Origin: Antedon bifida
Lineage: Eukaryota > Echinodermata > Crinoidea > Comatulida > Antedonidae
NCBI GenBank assembly: GCA_963402885.1
Contig: OY727097.1
Location: forward strand, 24,793,401 to 24,857,400
Length of the DNA: 64,000 nucleotides
Reading direction: 5' to 3'
A model generated the notes under the pieces. That model saw only the letters and a program-made list of their open reading frames with translations, did no database searches and was not told the DNA's origin. The position numbers and the translations under genes are program-made. This document shows, one piece after another, positions 11,478 to 26,400 of the stretch. Every line of letters starts with the position of its first letter. The stretch's first letter is position 1.

Positions 11478-14400
11478 TTATAATGATGTATCGGAGCCCA
11501 ACGTTTTCTCATTTTCCTGTGTTTTCACTGAAACAAGTTCCGGCTTCGCATTCCTGAGAAAAAAACAACATTTGTGAATTAATAGTATAGTGAAAGATGA
11601 GGGAGTATCAGTTTAACAAAAACTTTTGAACAAATGGACTGTTTTGATATTATATTTGATAGTTAAAGGTTTGTGAACAGTATATATTTGTTATATTTCA
11701 TATGTTACAAAGGAATAGCTGGTAGTGTACCACATGGCTCTGTTGCCAAATGCCATAAAAGCCAATGGTCTAATGGTTAGGACATCTGTATATCAAGCAG
11801 AGGGTTCTGAATCTTGGCTGGGGCGGCTAATTTATTGACAAGAGAACTCCTTTTTTAACCTCCTATAAGTTTATATCAAGATAATTTATGTTTATTTTTT
11901 ATTTTATTTGACAATTTGAAAGTGAATGACTGCTACTAAATATGGTGATCAAATTTAAATTTTAATTAAATAATTATGATAGTTATTTGATTGTTTGAAT
12001 TTAGATTGACAGAATGGAAAGAATCTTTAAATATTTCGATTAGTAATGATTTATAGAAACCAGTGCTATTCTACTTACAGAATGGGTTGGATGACAAGAA
12101 AGATAGAATGCAGCAAGGAAGGCTCACACCACACCAGTAGTGTTCCTTAAGAAAGAATAAATAACAACCAATCACCAAAAGTACAATACTACATACAGAT
12201 AATTAGCATATCCAGGTATACATATTGAAATTACTTTAATTTATGCAGTCAATTCTGCAAAACTTGATACACAGGGATCAAGTCAAAATGATTCTACTGT
12301 AGTCACTGCAGTAACTACATGTTTAACTGCAGGAATGTAAGCAAACTGCGGTAGAATAATTTGACATAATCCCTTTAAGGGCCTTTAACACCTGATCCGG
12401 CACAGTTCCGATACAACAAATCTAACGCCAATGTTTCGTTTTCACGACGCTCCACGCGGCTATGCACCTATTGATATGCGCGTAGCCACGTGAAAACGAA
12501 ACATTGACGTTCGATTGGATTTGCCGTCTCCAAACATTTGAATATTTGACTTGCACACCTGGAAGTGTTATCACTACAAAACTCTTTCTACAAAACAACC
12601 AAATTCTTCAGAATTCAGAAACCCTTAGCTTATGGACTAACACAAACATAATATGGAAACGATAATTGTGTAGTTGTGTATAATAAGCTTTCGATTTGCG
12701 AGCGACCAAGGACTGACCGCCAACCTAGATCAGGTCAATCGATGTGTTCTTAATCGTCACCTCGACCCAGAAACCATCACACCTGTGTCAAAGTGAGGAG
12801 AGAGGACACGCGTCCCAACATTCCTGCATTCGCACAATGGTGTAACAGTACAAAATCTCCTGGTTTTGCACTCCCAAGGGGCCTCCCAACGCATTGGGCA
12901 GCTCATGCTTTGGGCCCTTGACTTTAGCCAGTGTGCATGCGCACAATGAACTAACATGATGCAGTTTGGTCATCAGCCGTCGCAAATTGAAAGCTTAAAG
13001 AAATAATAGGAAGCCGATTAAAAAACCATTTATATTCCTGTTAAAATGTTTTTAACATTTGTACATTGACACTAAAGCTCTGTCTATACTATCAAAATAG
13101 TTTAACAAAAAAGATGTGTGACCAGATATGGTAGTGATATGTCATCATGTCACATCATCACATTTTTTTTCCACCTAAAGTTTGATAGCGTAGAAAGAGA
13201 TTTATACCCTTCTGTAGGCCTAGCAAAAATCTAGAGTTTAAACACACACACACACTGGGGTGTTAAAGATGTATTGTCCCTTTGTCAAATTCCAAAAAAA
13301 TAAAAGATTTTAAAAAAAAGTGGGTCATTTTGAAGTATCATAATAGTTATTAACTTTCACCAAAAATTAGTCGGAAAAAAAATAATTTAACTGAAATACA
13401 GACTTTTTTTGGTTCAAAAAATAACTTTGACTTCCAGTCAAAGTTTTCGATCAAAACATATCTCATAATGCAACGCGCTTATTTGGCTACTCTGTATGCA
13501 TAATCATAAACTTCCTCGCGATCTGTGTGAAAACACCTTCTCAACCGTGACGAGTTGTAAACAATCCTAATTAGCATCATGCATAATGTATAATCATGGT
13601 TTGAAATCTTTGTTTACTTTCGCTCGCGACGATTTTCCAGACGAAATGTAATCAAATTAATTTACCTGTTAATTACGTAAACCTGTTGTTTTTGGCTTGA
13701 ATTTTCGACTGAAAGTGAATAACTTTAATATTACTTTGATATGGCCAATTTAAATTTAGAATATTCTGACCTTCATTTTTTTGTGTTTCAAGGGACAATA
13801 CATCTTTAACATCTACATTTTGTATCCCTGTATGTGTAAACTCTGAAGTTTTGCTAGGAAATGTGGAAGGGATAGAAGTGTCTTGAATTATTACATAGTG
13901 AGCATTAGTAAACATGTTTGAGTGTACATTTATTTTTGTGTGGACAATTTGATAACAAACACAACTAAAAACCGAATACAATAACAGATTTAACACAAAA
14001 AAGGGGGTTTTAGGTTAAAGCGGAGTTTAATCAAATAAAGTAAACACAAAAAATAAAATACTAAATATTCAAACCTTGATTTGATTGCAGTTGTCATCCA
14101 GTGTTTGATGGTGTTCACCAGGAATCCACCGAGTAAGATCTGAGTTGGATGGTAGACCAGTAGTGGAATGGATATCAAAGAGAGGTAGTCGTAACCAGCA
14201 TAAATTATCTTCAACATTGGTATACCTATATTAAATATGAAAAACATGACAATGACAATCTACTATGCCGAACGATTCTTTTTGCACTATTTAGGGAACA
14301 CTCTTATTTAGGGAACACTCTTATTGACAGGACACTTTCCAGTGAAATGAACAAGGGGCAATATATTCTTTAACACTATAGCAAACCTATGGAGACAGCT

Positions 14401-17400
14401 TGGGATACTTTGCATCTTTCTCATGTACACAGTATTTCATCCATCTCATCCTCTGTCTCCCTCTATATTTATTTGTAAATTTATAAATTGTTGGTTCAGT
14501 ATACATGCACAAATTGTGCATGTACACAAAAAAAAACAACTATTTGAATGGTTGCTTACGAGAGGTAAATTGGGGGAGAGAGAGAGAGAGAAAAATTTGT
14601 ATGATTCTGTGGGTTTTTACTCATGGGAGAATGGCCATACAAGTAGTATTTATGAAATAATATTATAAATGTTATGTAATTTTTTTTTAAAGTAGGGATC
14701 ATGTACCTAGAGAGGTAAAAACCTCAGTGAGGGTGTGAACAAAATGAAATAGGACTATAAGGTGCTCATATGTATTTTTTTATGCGTGCTATGTTGAAAT
14801 CAGGCTGGGAGAAGACCTTAAAATAATAAGATTTAAAGACGTTTGGAAAACTTTGCATGTGAGCGTGACTGTCCATCTCCATCTAGCACAATTTTTAAAT
14901 TTATCAATCAACCATCAACACCAACATTCAACCTATGTAAATATTGATGAAATATGGATTTGAATAGTTTTATTTTATCCTCATTTTGCAATCACCTGGC
15001 ATTTACCTTACTTACCCAATGTCAAAGACTTGTGTGTTGCACAGTACATGATAGTCACTGTATCCCCAGGTTCAAAACCTAGCCTAGGGTGCTTTGATAG
15101 GAAGAATGCTAGGCTTATCAAAAATACTTGTAATGAAAATACTATGAAGAAAAAAAGAAGTCTCTGTTAATATCTAACAACATTTTTATTTAAGCGAATA
15201 CAGTGTTCAACTGGTTGTAAACTTTTACGTTCATTCCATTTCATTGTAAAAATTGAAAACCATTCTCCTGATAGAACATTTCAACAACTACTACTACTGT
15301 CTAGTGTGGCATTACGTTTACAATGATCAGTTGATTGTCGGCTAGAAGGGGATACAGGCCTGGGGTCCAGGGGCCTGCTTAAAGACCTGGTTGTGCGCAG
15401 CATGAAGCCCTGATGGGGCCCGGAAACAAAGCCCTAAAGGCAGCGCACTTCCAGTGTTAAGAATGGAAATTCAATGCTTATATATATATTATAGGCTAAC
15501 ATTTTGAGTTCATATCAACCAAAATTGCAAAATCTCTTTTTTACAGGCATCTTCTATGTGATATTATTTTTATTTTTAACAAACTGAAGAATTGTTCTTA
15601 CCAATTACAGCTATTGCAGCTAAACTGTATCTGTCCATTTCTAAAGCAGGATTTGAGAATGTGTCACAAAAGGTCGTGTAGATAATCAGGAGTAGAACGC
15701 CTTGCCCTACCTGACCAAAGGGGGGCTTGGTTCGCTCTAACCATTCTTTAATGTATCGACGACTTATCTACAAGAGAATGAATAATAATCATTAACTTCA
15801 ATAATAATAAATACATTTTCAAAATCCATTTGAATTTTCACTAAATACACCTCAACAATTTGCATGTTAAGCAACCCAACCACTTTGAAATAGTGTAGGC
15901 ATGTAGGCATTGAGCTGATGGGTTTTATTCCTTTTCCAAGTAGCCCATGCTCTTATTTGAGTGGGAATGGTAATGTCAGCTTTCACATCGCACCTGGATT
16001 CAGTTCGGCGCCCTGAGAAAAATATTGCGAGCGTTGAGCGTGCTTTCACATCGTGCATGAATTTGTTTTTCAAGTTTCAATCATGCTCACTGTTGATTGT
16101 CAGAAGCAAAAAAATTGTACGATTTCAGGAAACAAATGGCCTCTTCATCTATTTTATCTAACTTACCTGACCAATGATGAGAGGAACAACAACAGTCATA
16201 GTTAGTGTCATAAATACAGAACTATATGGAACTGTTGAAGAAGAGCCAAGCTAAAAAATAACAAATTTATTGATTTAAGTCATTACAAAATTGATCCATT
16301 TCCTACAAATTTTTTTCGAGCCATTTAAAATATCATATTGATTCATGCATATAGAACTCTTATTGAACTCTTTTTTTTTACTTATTCTGGAGAAATTTCT
16401 TTAAACTTTTTACATTAATTAAATTTAAGTAATCATAAACACACACCATAATATATGTTAGTTAGTCAATTATGTTTACTATAGGTTATTACATTAATCG
16501 AGTTTAGAATATCAGTAGCACTAAAAAAAATGTAATGACACGATATTCTCATTAAAAAATGTATTTCCTGTGTTATTCACAATATAATTTATGCGAGAAA
16601 CTTTGAGCAACGCTATCCATCCACCGTAACATGCGCTTTTTATTTTTAACAAATCAATCAACATTTTATCTAATTTTATTGCGTTCGCAGCGAAGACCCT
16701 GGTTCCGTAATTCCAAACACGTATGAAAATGTTATAGTCATTGACGAAAATGCACATGACTGTCATGTCAAAATGTTTGAATCGTGTCGCGTAATTTGTT
16801 TCCGAGTTTGACAAATGATAAAGTCGCCCCCATCTTAATGATTAATTTCCTTATAAATTTATAATGACGATATTAACAGACTTACAAACGCAAGAAGCAT
16901 CATTTTCTTATCGCCTTTACGTAACCATCAGTATTTAAAATTTATGAGTATCAAGCGATTTCCCTCGGTAAAATCGTTCACGCGCAGCGCTTTTTCCCCC
17001 AAAGAAACTATTATTTGTTTTAATCTGGTCCTCCTTCAGGTCTAGTATAACACATACTTTACAAAAGCCACTCAACTACAGCGTCGCTAAACTTAAAACT
17101 GCACGCTGATTTTTGTTGAATTGACTATGAATAAATATGACATTAATTATACATTTATTAGTTTCTTGACTTTTGTAATAAAGTTTGAAAGCGAACACAG
17201 AAAAACAAACTTTTATGCAGACACAAACACCCTGACTTGAGTTTGTAAATACTAATTTAACCTATATTTAACTAAGGTCAAGAAATATATTACAAATATA
17301 CAGTAATTCAATAACAAAAATTGGTTAGGATGGCAGGAAGATGCCTTTAAATTTTATTTTAAAGCATCTCAATATGTTTTCACAGAAGTGTAATATAACA

Positions 17401-20400
17401 TGTTTACAAAAGGAAGTGTGTACTTTGACCTAATTTAAAGGTTTGTTACCAGGCACCAACAAAACTGGATGGAGACTATATTATATTTGAGACTATATTA
17501 TATTTGTATACTAGAAATTATTTCGCCTCTAACTGTTTATAGAATCGTCGTTTTGTACAATAAAATGTATTAATGTACTGTAAATATATTAGAGATAGAT
17601 GGATGCAAAAAAACTGTGACAACAATAAAAATAAGAGTGGCTCCAAATAAGGACCACTTCAATATAAAATTTACTTATTTTTACATAATACTTACAAATA
17701 ATAACAGCAATAGTGGTGTTACAAATATTCCCTGAAAAGATTAAAGATTAATTTTATAATATTAAATCAACTATTTTTATTATTAGGAAAAAACAAAGGC
17801 AGTAGAACACCTATTAATCGAATGGTTATCTTTAAGACCAAACAAGTGTATCTTTAATAGAGGTTGGCTGCAATTGTAGAAACATGTATTTCCCCTTGTT
17901 GTTTAACAGGTTTGAAGCTCTGTCTACACTATCAAACTTTATGTGACAACAAAATGTGATGTGCCCATATTAGACATGATGATGTCATATCACTTACCAT
18001 ATTTGGGCACATCACACTTTTGTGATTTTCACCATTTCACCATTTATTTCGATGGTCTTTTTATAAGTGAAATCCTTATTTTTGGGGGTTTTTTTCTAAA
18101 GAAGTAATTAACTTGATTAAAACTACAAAATGACCTATTCAAAGTTTCATTGTATTAATATTCATTGTTTTTTTGGGACAATACATCTTTAACTTTACAA
18201 AGTCCAACTTGGCTTTGTGCTACTCCATATATAATTTTAACTATCCACCAGTGTGCTAAGTGTCATTAACATGAATTAATAAAATCCCACACACAACTTA
18301 GTCTATTAAAGCTGGTTCCCAACGATATTAATTTGGTTATGAACCGTCTATTATTCTCCAATGAAAATCAATTATTGGGTTATAATATTTCATTAGAATC
18401 AGATGATTTTCCCAACTCCCTACTCAATAAAAAAACACAAGTTTTAATCTAAAGAGACCAATTATAGGCGCGAAAAAAAGAAATTCAGTAGGGGACACAT
18501 ATTATAAAGCTTTTGTGATGCTAAATGGGGCGTAATGTACAAGGACTTTCATCCGTCAGCACTTCACAGTATAAAAAACTTGTAATCACTCGTTCGTTAA
18601 ACTTTTTTATGTGCTGAGGCCCACTTTATTTGACCAAATTACTCCTCAAAAAATGCTAATTAAAATTATCAGTTGCTCAATTTCTCAAAGATCTATATCT
18701 GGACAGATGGAAAAATGATTAATGAAAACCTTTATCAACTTTTATATTTGTTTATTTTTACTTTTAAAAAGTTTGTTAATTAGTTAACAATAAGTTTAAT
18801 AGTGCTGACTGATTTAGCATTTCTAAATTGGGAATATTTTTGTTTTTAAACTAAAAAAATTAAGAAGGGAATTTTCCTGCTTTTAATGTATAAAAATAAC
18901 AAATAATTGGAATGTTTTCAGGTATTTGAATTTAGAAAAAAAATCAATAAAACATTTTTAATTGATGTCATAGTATTGCTATTTCAGCACAGTATATCTT
19001 TTCTTTATAGTTTTTTCCTTTTATTATTTTAATTTCGACACAACAAATATTACAGAAGTAACCAAAACAGAACTTACTAAGAAACTTCCAAATGCTGAAT
19101 TGAAAATTGCTGCAGCCTGGAAAAGAAATTAACTATAATTAATAAAACAAATAAAATTAAAATATATTTTATAGTATTGTATTTTTCTGCTCTTGATTTT
19201 ATCTCAAAATAAGTATTTTAAATTAATTATCAGTTAATTATTTTTGAATTTTTAAAAGTTCAAGGTCATAAAAATAAAAAGGCTTCTTAATTATCATTTG
19301 AAAAATATAATTAGTAACAGCTGAAACAAGAAAAAAAAACAAAAGAACAAAAACAAATTAATTTTTGATAAAAAAGTTTATTTTTTCTCTTTTGTGGGGG
19401 CAACCCACTTTTAATTCATATTGTACGATTTGTCAATTTTACACGTGAAAACAAAACTTAAGAGTGTAAAAATATAGCAGGACCATAAAATATAATATAG
19501 TATTATTAGTATTAAGTTGTGTATTCTTGGGCATTGGATATCTTAAAACTGGAGTATACAATTTTGGCCTGTGTGAACTTTAAAGAACACAGTGCATCTA
19601 TCGGAAGAGTTAGGAGACATGGTACGGGATACCCCACTGGTCTCGTCTCAATTAATCTCTTAATTAATTATTAATTTGCATATAGGTGTTTTAACAATTA
19701 TTTTCACTTTAAAAATATATATAACATTAATTAATGTTAGACCTGATGAAGGAATAGTGTTTCTGACATTTTGATTTAGCTTTCTGCTTATTTTACTGTG
19801 TTTGTATCTTCCTTGAGATCCAGTCACTTATTTATACCCACAGCATTATTATTTTCAGTAATATGCCTTTGATTTAATTAAATAAACATTACTTTTAGAG
19901 ATATAAATACAAAATGTATTAAAATAGGAAACAATATCCTTTTTTCTATCTTTCCTCTCTTAAATTACTTAAGTATTTTATTATAAAACTGACAGACTAA
20001 ACAGTGTACAATGATTGATGGCTAAAAATATATAGGATTTATTCCTGTTACTTAATTGCAGACTAGAGATGCTTCTCATTCACTTAGAAAATAAAAATTA
20101 ATAATTAATACATAGAAAGATATTGTGTATAGAAAGGCTCATCAAAAATTAACCTTATCATCTAAAATTTATACTCCATTGGTCATTATTTGTAGATGTC
20201 AGTTCCCTATTGATGACATTCTTCACATCTGGAGAAATAATTATTACTTAACGATATTTTAAAAACTTTTTGATAGATTTCAGAGGTGTTAACTACTGTA
20301 GGTTTATGGAAGACTAGTATTGTTAAAAATAATTATTTGTAATAATTATTTTTGTTAATGTTCTTTTTAAGTTTTGATTGATTACAGATATTAAACTAAG

Positions 20401-23400
20401 TTTGTTTCCTTCAATATTATCATTTTATTTTTAATATATTAATGGTATACTATATTGCTTTAAACAAATAATGTTATTTCTAAAACGTGATTCCCACTAG
20501 AATGCAACACAACGTAACGCAGCGACGTATCAACGCAAGGTTCTGTATTGCTTAACAGTGCTGCAAAGTCACAGGTTTGATTTCACGCAGGCGGGGGAAA
20601 ACACAATTATCGGAAGGGCATTTTCTTACGTACGTTGGGTAGGTTGCGTTACGTTGCGTCGCTAGATGGGAACCAAGCTTTAACCACTAAGCCATTTTTT
20701 CATGCATTGGTGAAACAGGTCAACATTTCCACCAACTGCATGTAAAACCTAAAAAAATGAAAATTCTCATATCCTTGAACCTTAAAAATATATTGTTCCT
20801 TTTGAAAAAACAATTGTTAAAAATGTTTTTGTTGAATATGCCATTTTAATGTCACATACTAGTTATTCACATTGACCAAAAACTGGATAATTATTTACTT
20901 GAAAAACTGTGATTTAAAGCAAAAAAATTGTGTTTTTGGTTGAATTTAATTACTTTATTGTCTTTTTAGTAATATCTTATTTCCCTGTTTTTTTTTCTAA
21001 AGAAGTGATTAACTTTATTAAAACTATGGCCTAATCAAAGTCTGATTTTATGAATTTTCCTTTTTTTGTGGGACAATACATCCCTAAATGGTTTCCCTCA
21101 TTGTGAAAAAGCTTGTAATGAGTTGTGTGGAAAATCAAAAAAGTTCTTTATATGGGAGAACCATCTTTCAACAAACAATGCGATCTATCCAAACTTCCAT
21201 GCTAATAACTTTAACCAATTCATTACTTTTTAAAATGAATTGAATTTATTCAAGCATGTTTCAATTATAAATATACTATTGTTGTAGGAGATTTAGAAAA
21301 AATGTTTGTATATTTTCAATAAATTCTTATAATTAATTCTCACAATTTAATTAATTATACTTACAAATCCTACAGTCTAGACTAAGCATATTGAATATGT
21401 ACAGTAAGGTAACTAATGAATTAATAATTAAGTTAATTAATTGGGTGTGAAACATAGTATACAGTAATAATAAGTAGAAAACAGATATGTGTATAAACCT
21501 ATTTAAAATGTCTGTTATTCAGATACCATGTAAATACAATACATCATTCAATTCAACTTTTGATAATGAAATAAACTTTATTTTTCCATTGAAAAAAACT
21601 TTCTTTTATACCCCCTTCCCTGTGACATCATCATTGGACTTGGTTCCCACTGGAATGCAACGCAAGGACGTTAACGCAACGCAAGTAGTTTGACCAATTG
21701 CAAATGTCAGCGTCTATGTCCATGTGCTGTGTCCTAGTGGAAACCAAGCCTTAGATAGGTTTTATATTATTATTAGACTGATCATCGGTTTCTGGATTAA
21801 AGTCCTATGTTAAGATTAATTGCAGTGGCAGATTCAGAATTTTTAAATTGGGGGAGGGGGGCCTAGTGCCTAAAAATGGTGAAATGAGGGGCTGAGCTTA
21901 ATTTAATGTCCTATCTTTTGCATTACAAATCACGAAATTTAGGGGGACCCCGGGCCGGATGGCTACCCCCCTGGATGCGCCCCTGAATTGATCCTTGTAA
22001 TCAGCACATTTTATAGATTCTTTTTGTTTGTTTTGCATTCCCTTTTAGCTATGTATTGTGTGTTGTATTTTTATAATACTTACTTCATTTCCTCCGACTG
22101 CTTTTGTTAGGATGACTGCTGACGACACAGGAGGGGGCATACATCCGACAACTTGCAACCTTAAAAAGTTAAAAAGGAAGTAAGGGGCCTGATATGACAT
22201 AGGTAGGGGCAGGTAACCGTTAAAAGAACTATAAATAAAAGGGCTTGATATAACACATGTACATTTTGTTTTTACATTTATTTCATTTACATAAATATCT
22301 ATTAACAATATAAATAATAGCATTGTAAATAGCACAGTGGCTAGCATAAGCATCATTCATTTTTTTTCTCCTCTTTAATTTTTTAATACAGTTTTTTTTT
22401 TCTTCTTTACTTTTTTAACCACAGAGCATTTTCACGAGACTATATAACACAGGCAGATTTAGGATGTTGGGAAACATGTGAGAATCAGGTGGAGGGTGGG
22501 GCGCTGTTGTGTTGTGGGAGGATGAAAATGAATGGGGATCTGGGGTCCTCCCTTTATTTGTTTCAACTTAAAAAAGGGCGGATTTGATCTGCTTAATAAT
22601 AATTGTATTTTGAATTTTAAAAATAACTAGACATGAAACTCGTCACTTTGACGAGTTAGTTATCCGCACCACGACAAACGCCACGTGCACGTCATACGTT
22701 GGAATATTGCACACAGATAAAGATTATGGCATTATGACAAGAACTGAAGAATATGACATGCTGTTAGTGCTGAATTTTGTGTCATATAGTATATACATGC
22801 AAACAGTATAAGCTGTATACATATTACATACAGTGTAGAATAGGTGAAATTACGGGACCCGCCATTTATTCCAATTTTTAACATGGCGACGGTATCAAAA
22901 TGAAACACTTAGATAGCAATTTCAGAAGGAAATTATCTCAGGAACAACATATTAACGTGTAGAAGAAATTTGAATACGTAAAATATAGATGCGCACCCTT
23001 TTAAATGTGATGAACTATTACGCAAAATATGAAAATACGACTTTTTTTATTCAACTGGCCATATGATGACGTCACAACATCCGATTGGCAAAATGTTTAC
23101 ATGAATTCGTATCTACAATCCAATAGCTTCCAGAAAACGTTTTAATCGTGATTATCACATTTTATTTTTACGAGCTATTACAGATTAAAATTTACTGTAA
23201 AGATGAAATTAATGACCCACGTAATTAAAATTTTTAGGCATGATGACGTCATAAAAATTAAAATATTTTTATCTCATGCTAAAGAAAGTTGATTGACCTA
23301 CACAATATATAAATGTAGGAGAAAAAGGAATACAGATAAGCGCGATGCGCTCCATTGAATGTGATGAGCAATAACGAAAGAGACAAAAATCCTATATTTT

Positions 23401-26400
23401 ACATTCGTGTGGCCATACGATGACGTCACAATGTTTTTTTAGCCTTATTGATGCATGATCCGATATCTACAACTCATCAACTTCTAGATTTTGTAATAAA
23501 AATAAACGGTTAACGGTTTACTTTAGAAACTATGACTGTTTAAAAAAAGACATAATTTTGACGATTTTTTAAGCTTTTTCATAAAAAACGCGCACGAATT
23601 GTCTAATTCAACGTGTTCGTATGGCGTTATTTAAACTGGAAAAGGTCTAAATTGTTTTCAAAATCACTGGGAAAGGCTTGAAAAATATAATTCAAGAGAA
23701 AAAAATATGTTTTTAACGCTATGTGCGCACCGCGCGCATAAAAAATTGCGCGCCCGTGGGAATTTTTGACATGCTCAAAATGACAAGAAACGCGTAAAAA
23801 GTTGATTAGAAATTAATTTTGCGCATTTTGAAATTTTAAATGCGCGTGCGCGCGTAACTTCTTGTCAAACATGCCATTTTTAATCCGTAGAAAGTTTGCC
23901 CCTGATATGACTTAAATTTTGTCAAAGTGTCAATACTAAATGACTTTTGGTTTTTAATCTATGATCAATCATTGAAATTCATAAAATTGCGCATAAGTCA
24001 CGTTGCGCAACTATGACGTCATTCAAAAATAGGAGGTGCACAACTTCACGTAAATGCCCATATGTTGTCAAAGTTATGAAATGTTATGTTTACACATTTT
24101 AGAGGAACACGACTCACAAAAAGGAAGGAAGGAAAGAAGAACTAGACATGAAACTCGTCACTTTGACGAGTTAGTTATCCGCACCACGACAAACGCCATG
24201 TGCACGTCATACGTTGGAATATTGCACACAGATAAAGATTATGGCATTATGACAAGAACTGAAGAATATGACATGCTGTTAGTGCTGAATTTTGTGTCAT
24301 ATAGTATATACATGCAAACAGTATAAGATACATATTACATACAGTGTAGAATAGGTGAAATTACGGGACCCGCCATTTATTCCAATTTTTAACATGGCGA
24401 CGGTATCAAAATGAAACACTTAGATAGCAATTTCAGAAGGAAATTATCTCAGGAACAACATATTAACGTGTAGAAGAAATTTGAATACGTAAAATATAGA
24501 TGCGCACCCTTTTAAATGTGATGAACTATTACGCAAAATATGAAAATACGACTTTTTTTATTCAACTGGCCATATGATGACGTCACAACATCCGATTGGC
24601 AAAATGTTTACATGAATTCGTATCTACAATCCAATAGCTTCCAGAAAACGTTTTAATCGTGATTATCACATTTTATTCTTACGAGCTATTACAGATTAAA
24701 ATTTACTGTAAAGATGAAATTAATGACCCACGTAATTAAAATTTTTAGGCATGATGACGTCATAAAAATTAAAATATTTTTATCTCATGCTAAAGAAAGT
24801 TGATTGACCTACACAATATATAAATGTAGGAGAAAAAGGAATACAGATAAGCGCGATGCGCTCCATTGAATGTGATGAGCAATAACGAAAGAGACAAAAA
24901 TCCTATATTTTACATTCGTGTGGCCATACGATGACGTCACAATGTTTTTTTAGCCTTATTGATGCATGATCCGATATCTACAACTCATCAACTTCTAGAT
25001 TTTGTAATAAAAATAAACGGTTAACGGTTTACTTTAGAAACTATGACTGTTTAAAAAAAGACATAATTTTGACGATTTTTTAAGCTTTTTCATAAAAAAC
25101 GCGCACGAATTGTCTAATTCAACGTGTTCGTATGGCGTTATTTAAACTGCAAAAGGTCTAAATTGTTTTCAAAATCACTGGGAAAGACTTGAAAAATATA
25201 ATTCAAGAGAAAAAAATATGTTTTTAACGCTATGTGCGCACCGCGCGCATAAAAAATTGCGCGCCCGTGGGAATTTTTGACATGCTCAAAATGACAAGAA
25301 ACGCGTAAAAAGTTGATCAGAAATTAATTTTGCGCATTTTGAAATTTTAAATGCGCGTGCGCGCGTAACTTCTTGTGAAACATGCCATTTTTAATCCGTA
25401 GAAAGTTTGCCCCTGATATGACTTAAATTTTGTCAAAGTGTCAATACTAAATGACTTTTGGTTTTTAATCTATGATCAATCATTGAAATTCATAAAATTG
25501 CGCATAAGTCACGTTGCGCAACTATGACGTCATTCAAAAATAGGAGGTGCACAACTTCACGTAAATGCCCATATGTTGTCAAAGTTATGAAATGTTATGT
25601 TTACACATTTTAGAGGAACACGACTCACAAAAAGGAAGGAAGGAAAGAAGAATAATACAGAAAAAAAATATTGATCTCATACAATTACAAGGAGTTATCC
25701 GCTTGGTATACCAAGCGGATAACTAATAATACAGAAAAAAAATATTGATCTCATACAATTACAAGGAGTTATCCGCTTGGTATACCAAGCGGATAACTAA
25801 ATATTTATTTTACCTATCAACAGTATATCTAAAGTTATTTATTTTAATAGTAAACAAAAAAGAATTAGAATTGGTATTAATAATAATGTATTTTGTGTCC
25901 ATATAATAAATTAATAATTATGACAGGAAAAATGAAAATCAATTTGTATAATATTACCATTCATTAATTTAAATTAATGAAATGATGAGAATGAAGATAA
26001 AAATGTCAGCGAAGATTATATCATCTTAATGGCCAAAAGTGAGAAGAATTTTAAGGAGTGAAGTAAGTCAAGCATAACGACAAGAATAAACTCAACTTTG
26101 CTTTGTTTAATATAAATTAATGTTCATGATTAGAGGTCATTGAACTTTGCTACAAACAAAAGAAATCTGCCCAGCCATCCATTTAAAAAAAAAACTAATA
26201 ACCTATTAAAATGGGTTAATAAGTAGGCCTACACAAACAATTTAGTACAAAATTGTCAATTTTCATCTAAATAACCGTCGCAGTTGATAAACTTAACAGA
26301 TTTGTGAAAATGATGCTACAAAGTCATTGTTTTAAACATTTTAACCTCATTTTAACCTACTTATTCCTAAAAAACTCACACAAACCTGAGAACAGTTTTG

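Noticed and set aside
11755..11832. Functional tRNA gene
   Set aside because: A and B boxes are recognisable but acceptor and T stems do not pair. Same for 63,588-63,652 and 33,673.
13673..13996. 107-codon reverse-strand frame
   Set aside because: More than a third lies inside MITE M2 and the related copy at 30,553 does not keep the frame.
14075..14225. SLC10A7 ending by read-through after exon 10
   Set aside because: Reading on gives a hydrophobic AT-rich tail. Splicing at GTTTGA to 11,553-11,478 keeps phase and gives a hydrophilic C-terminus, as expected for the family.
24054..24326. 90-codon open frame across the junction of the two 1.5-kb units
   Set aside because: It spans the tandem junction, lacks any recognised motif, and the sequence is elsewhere non-coding. 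It exists only because of the duplication.
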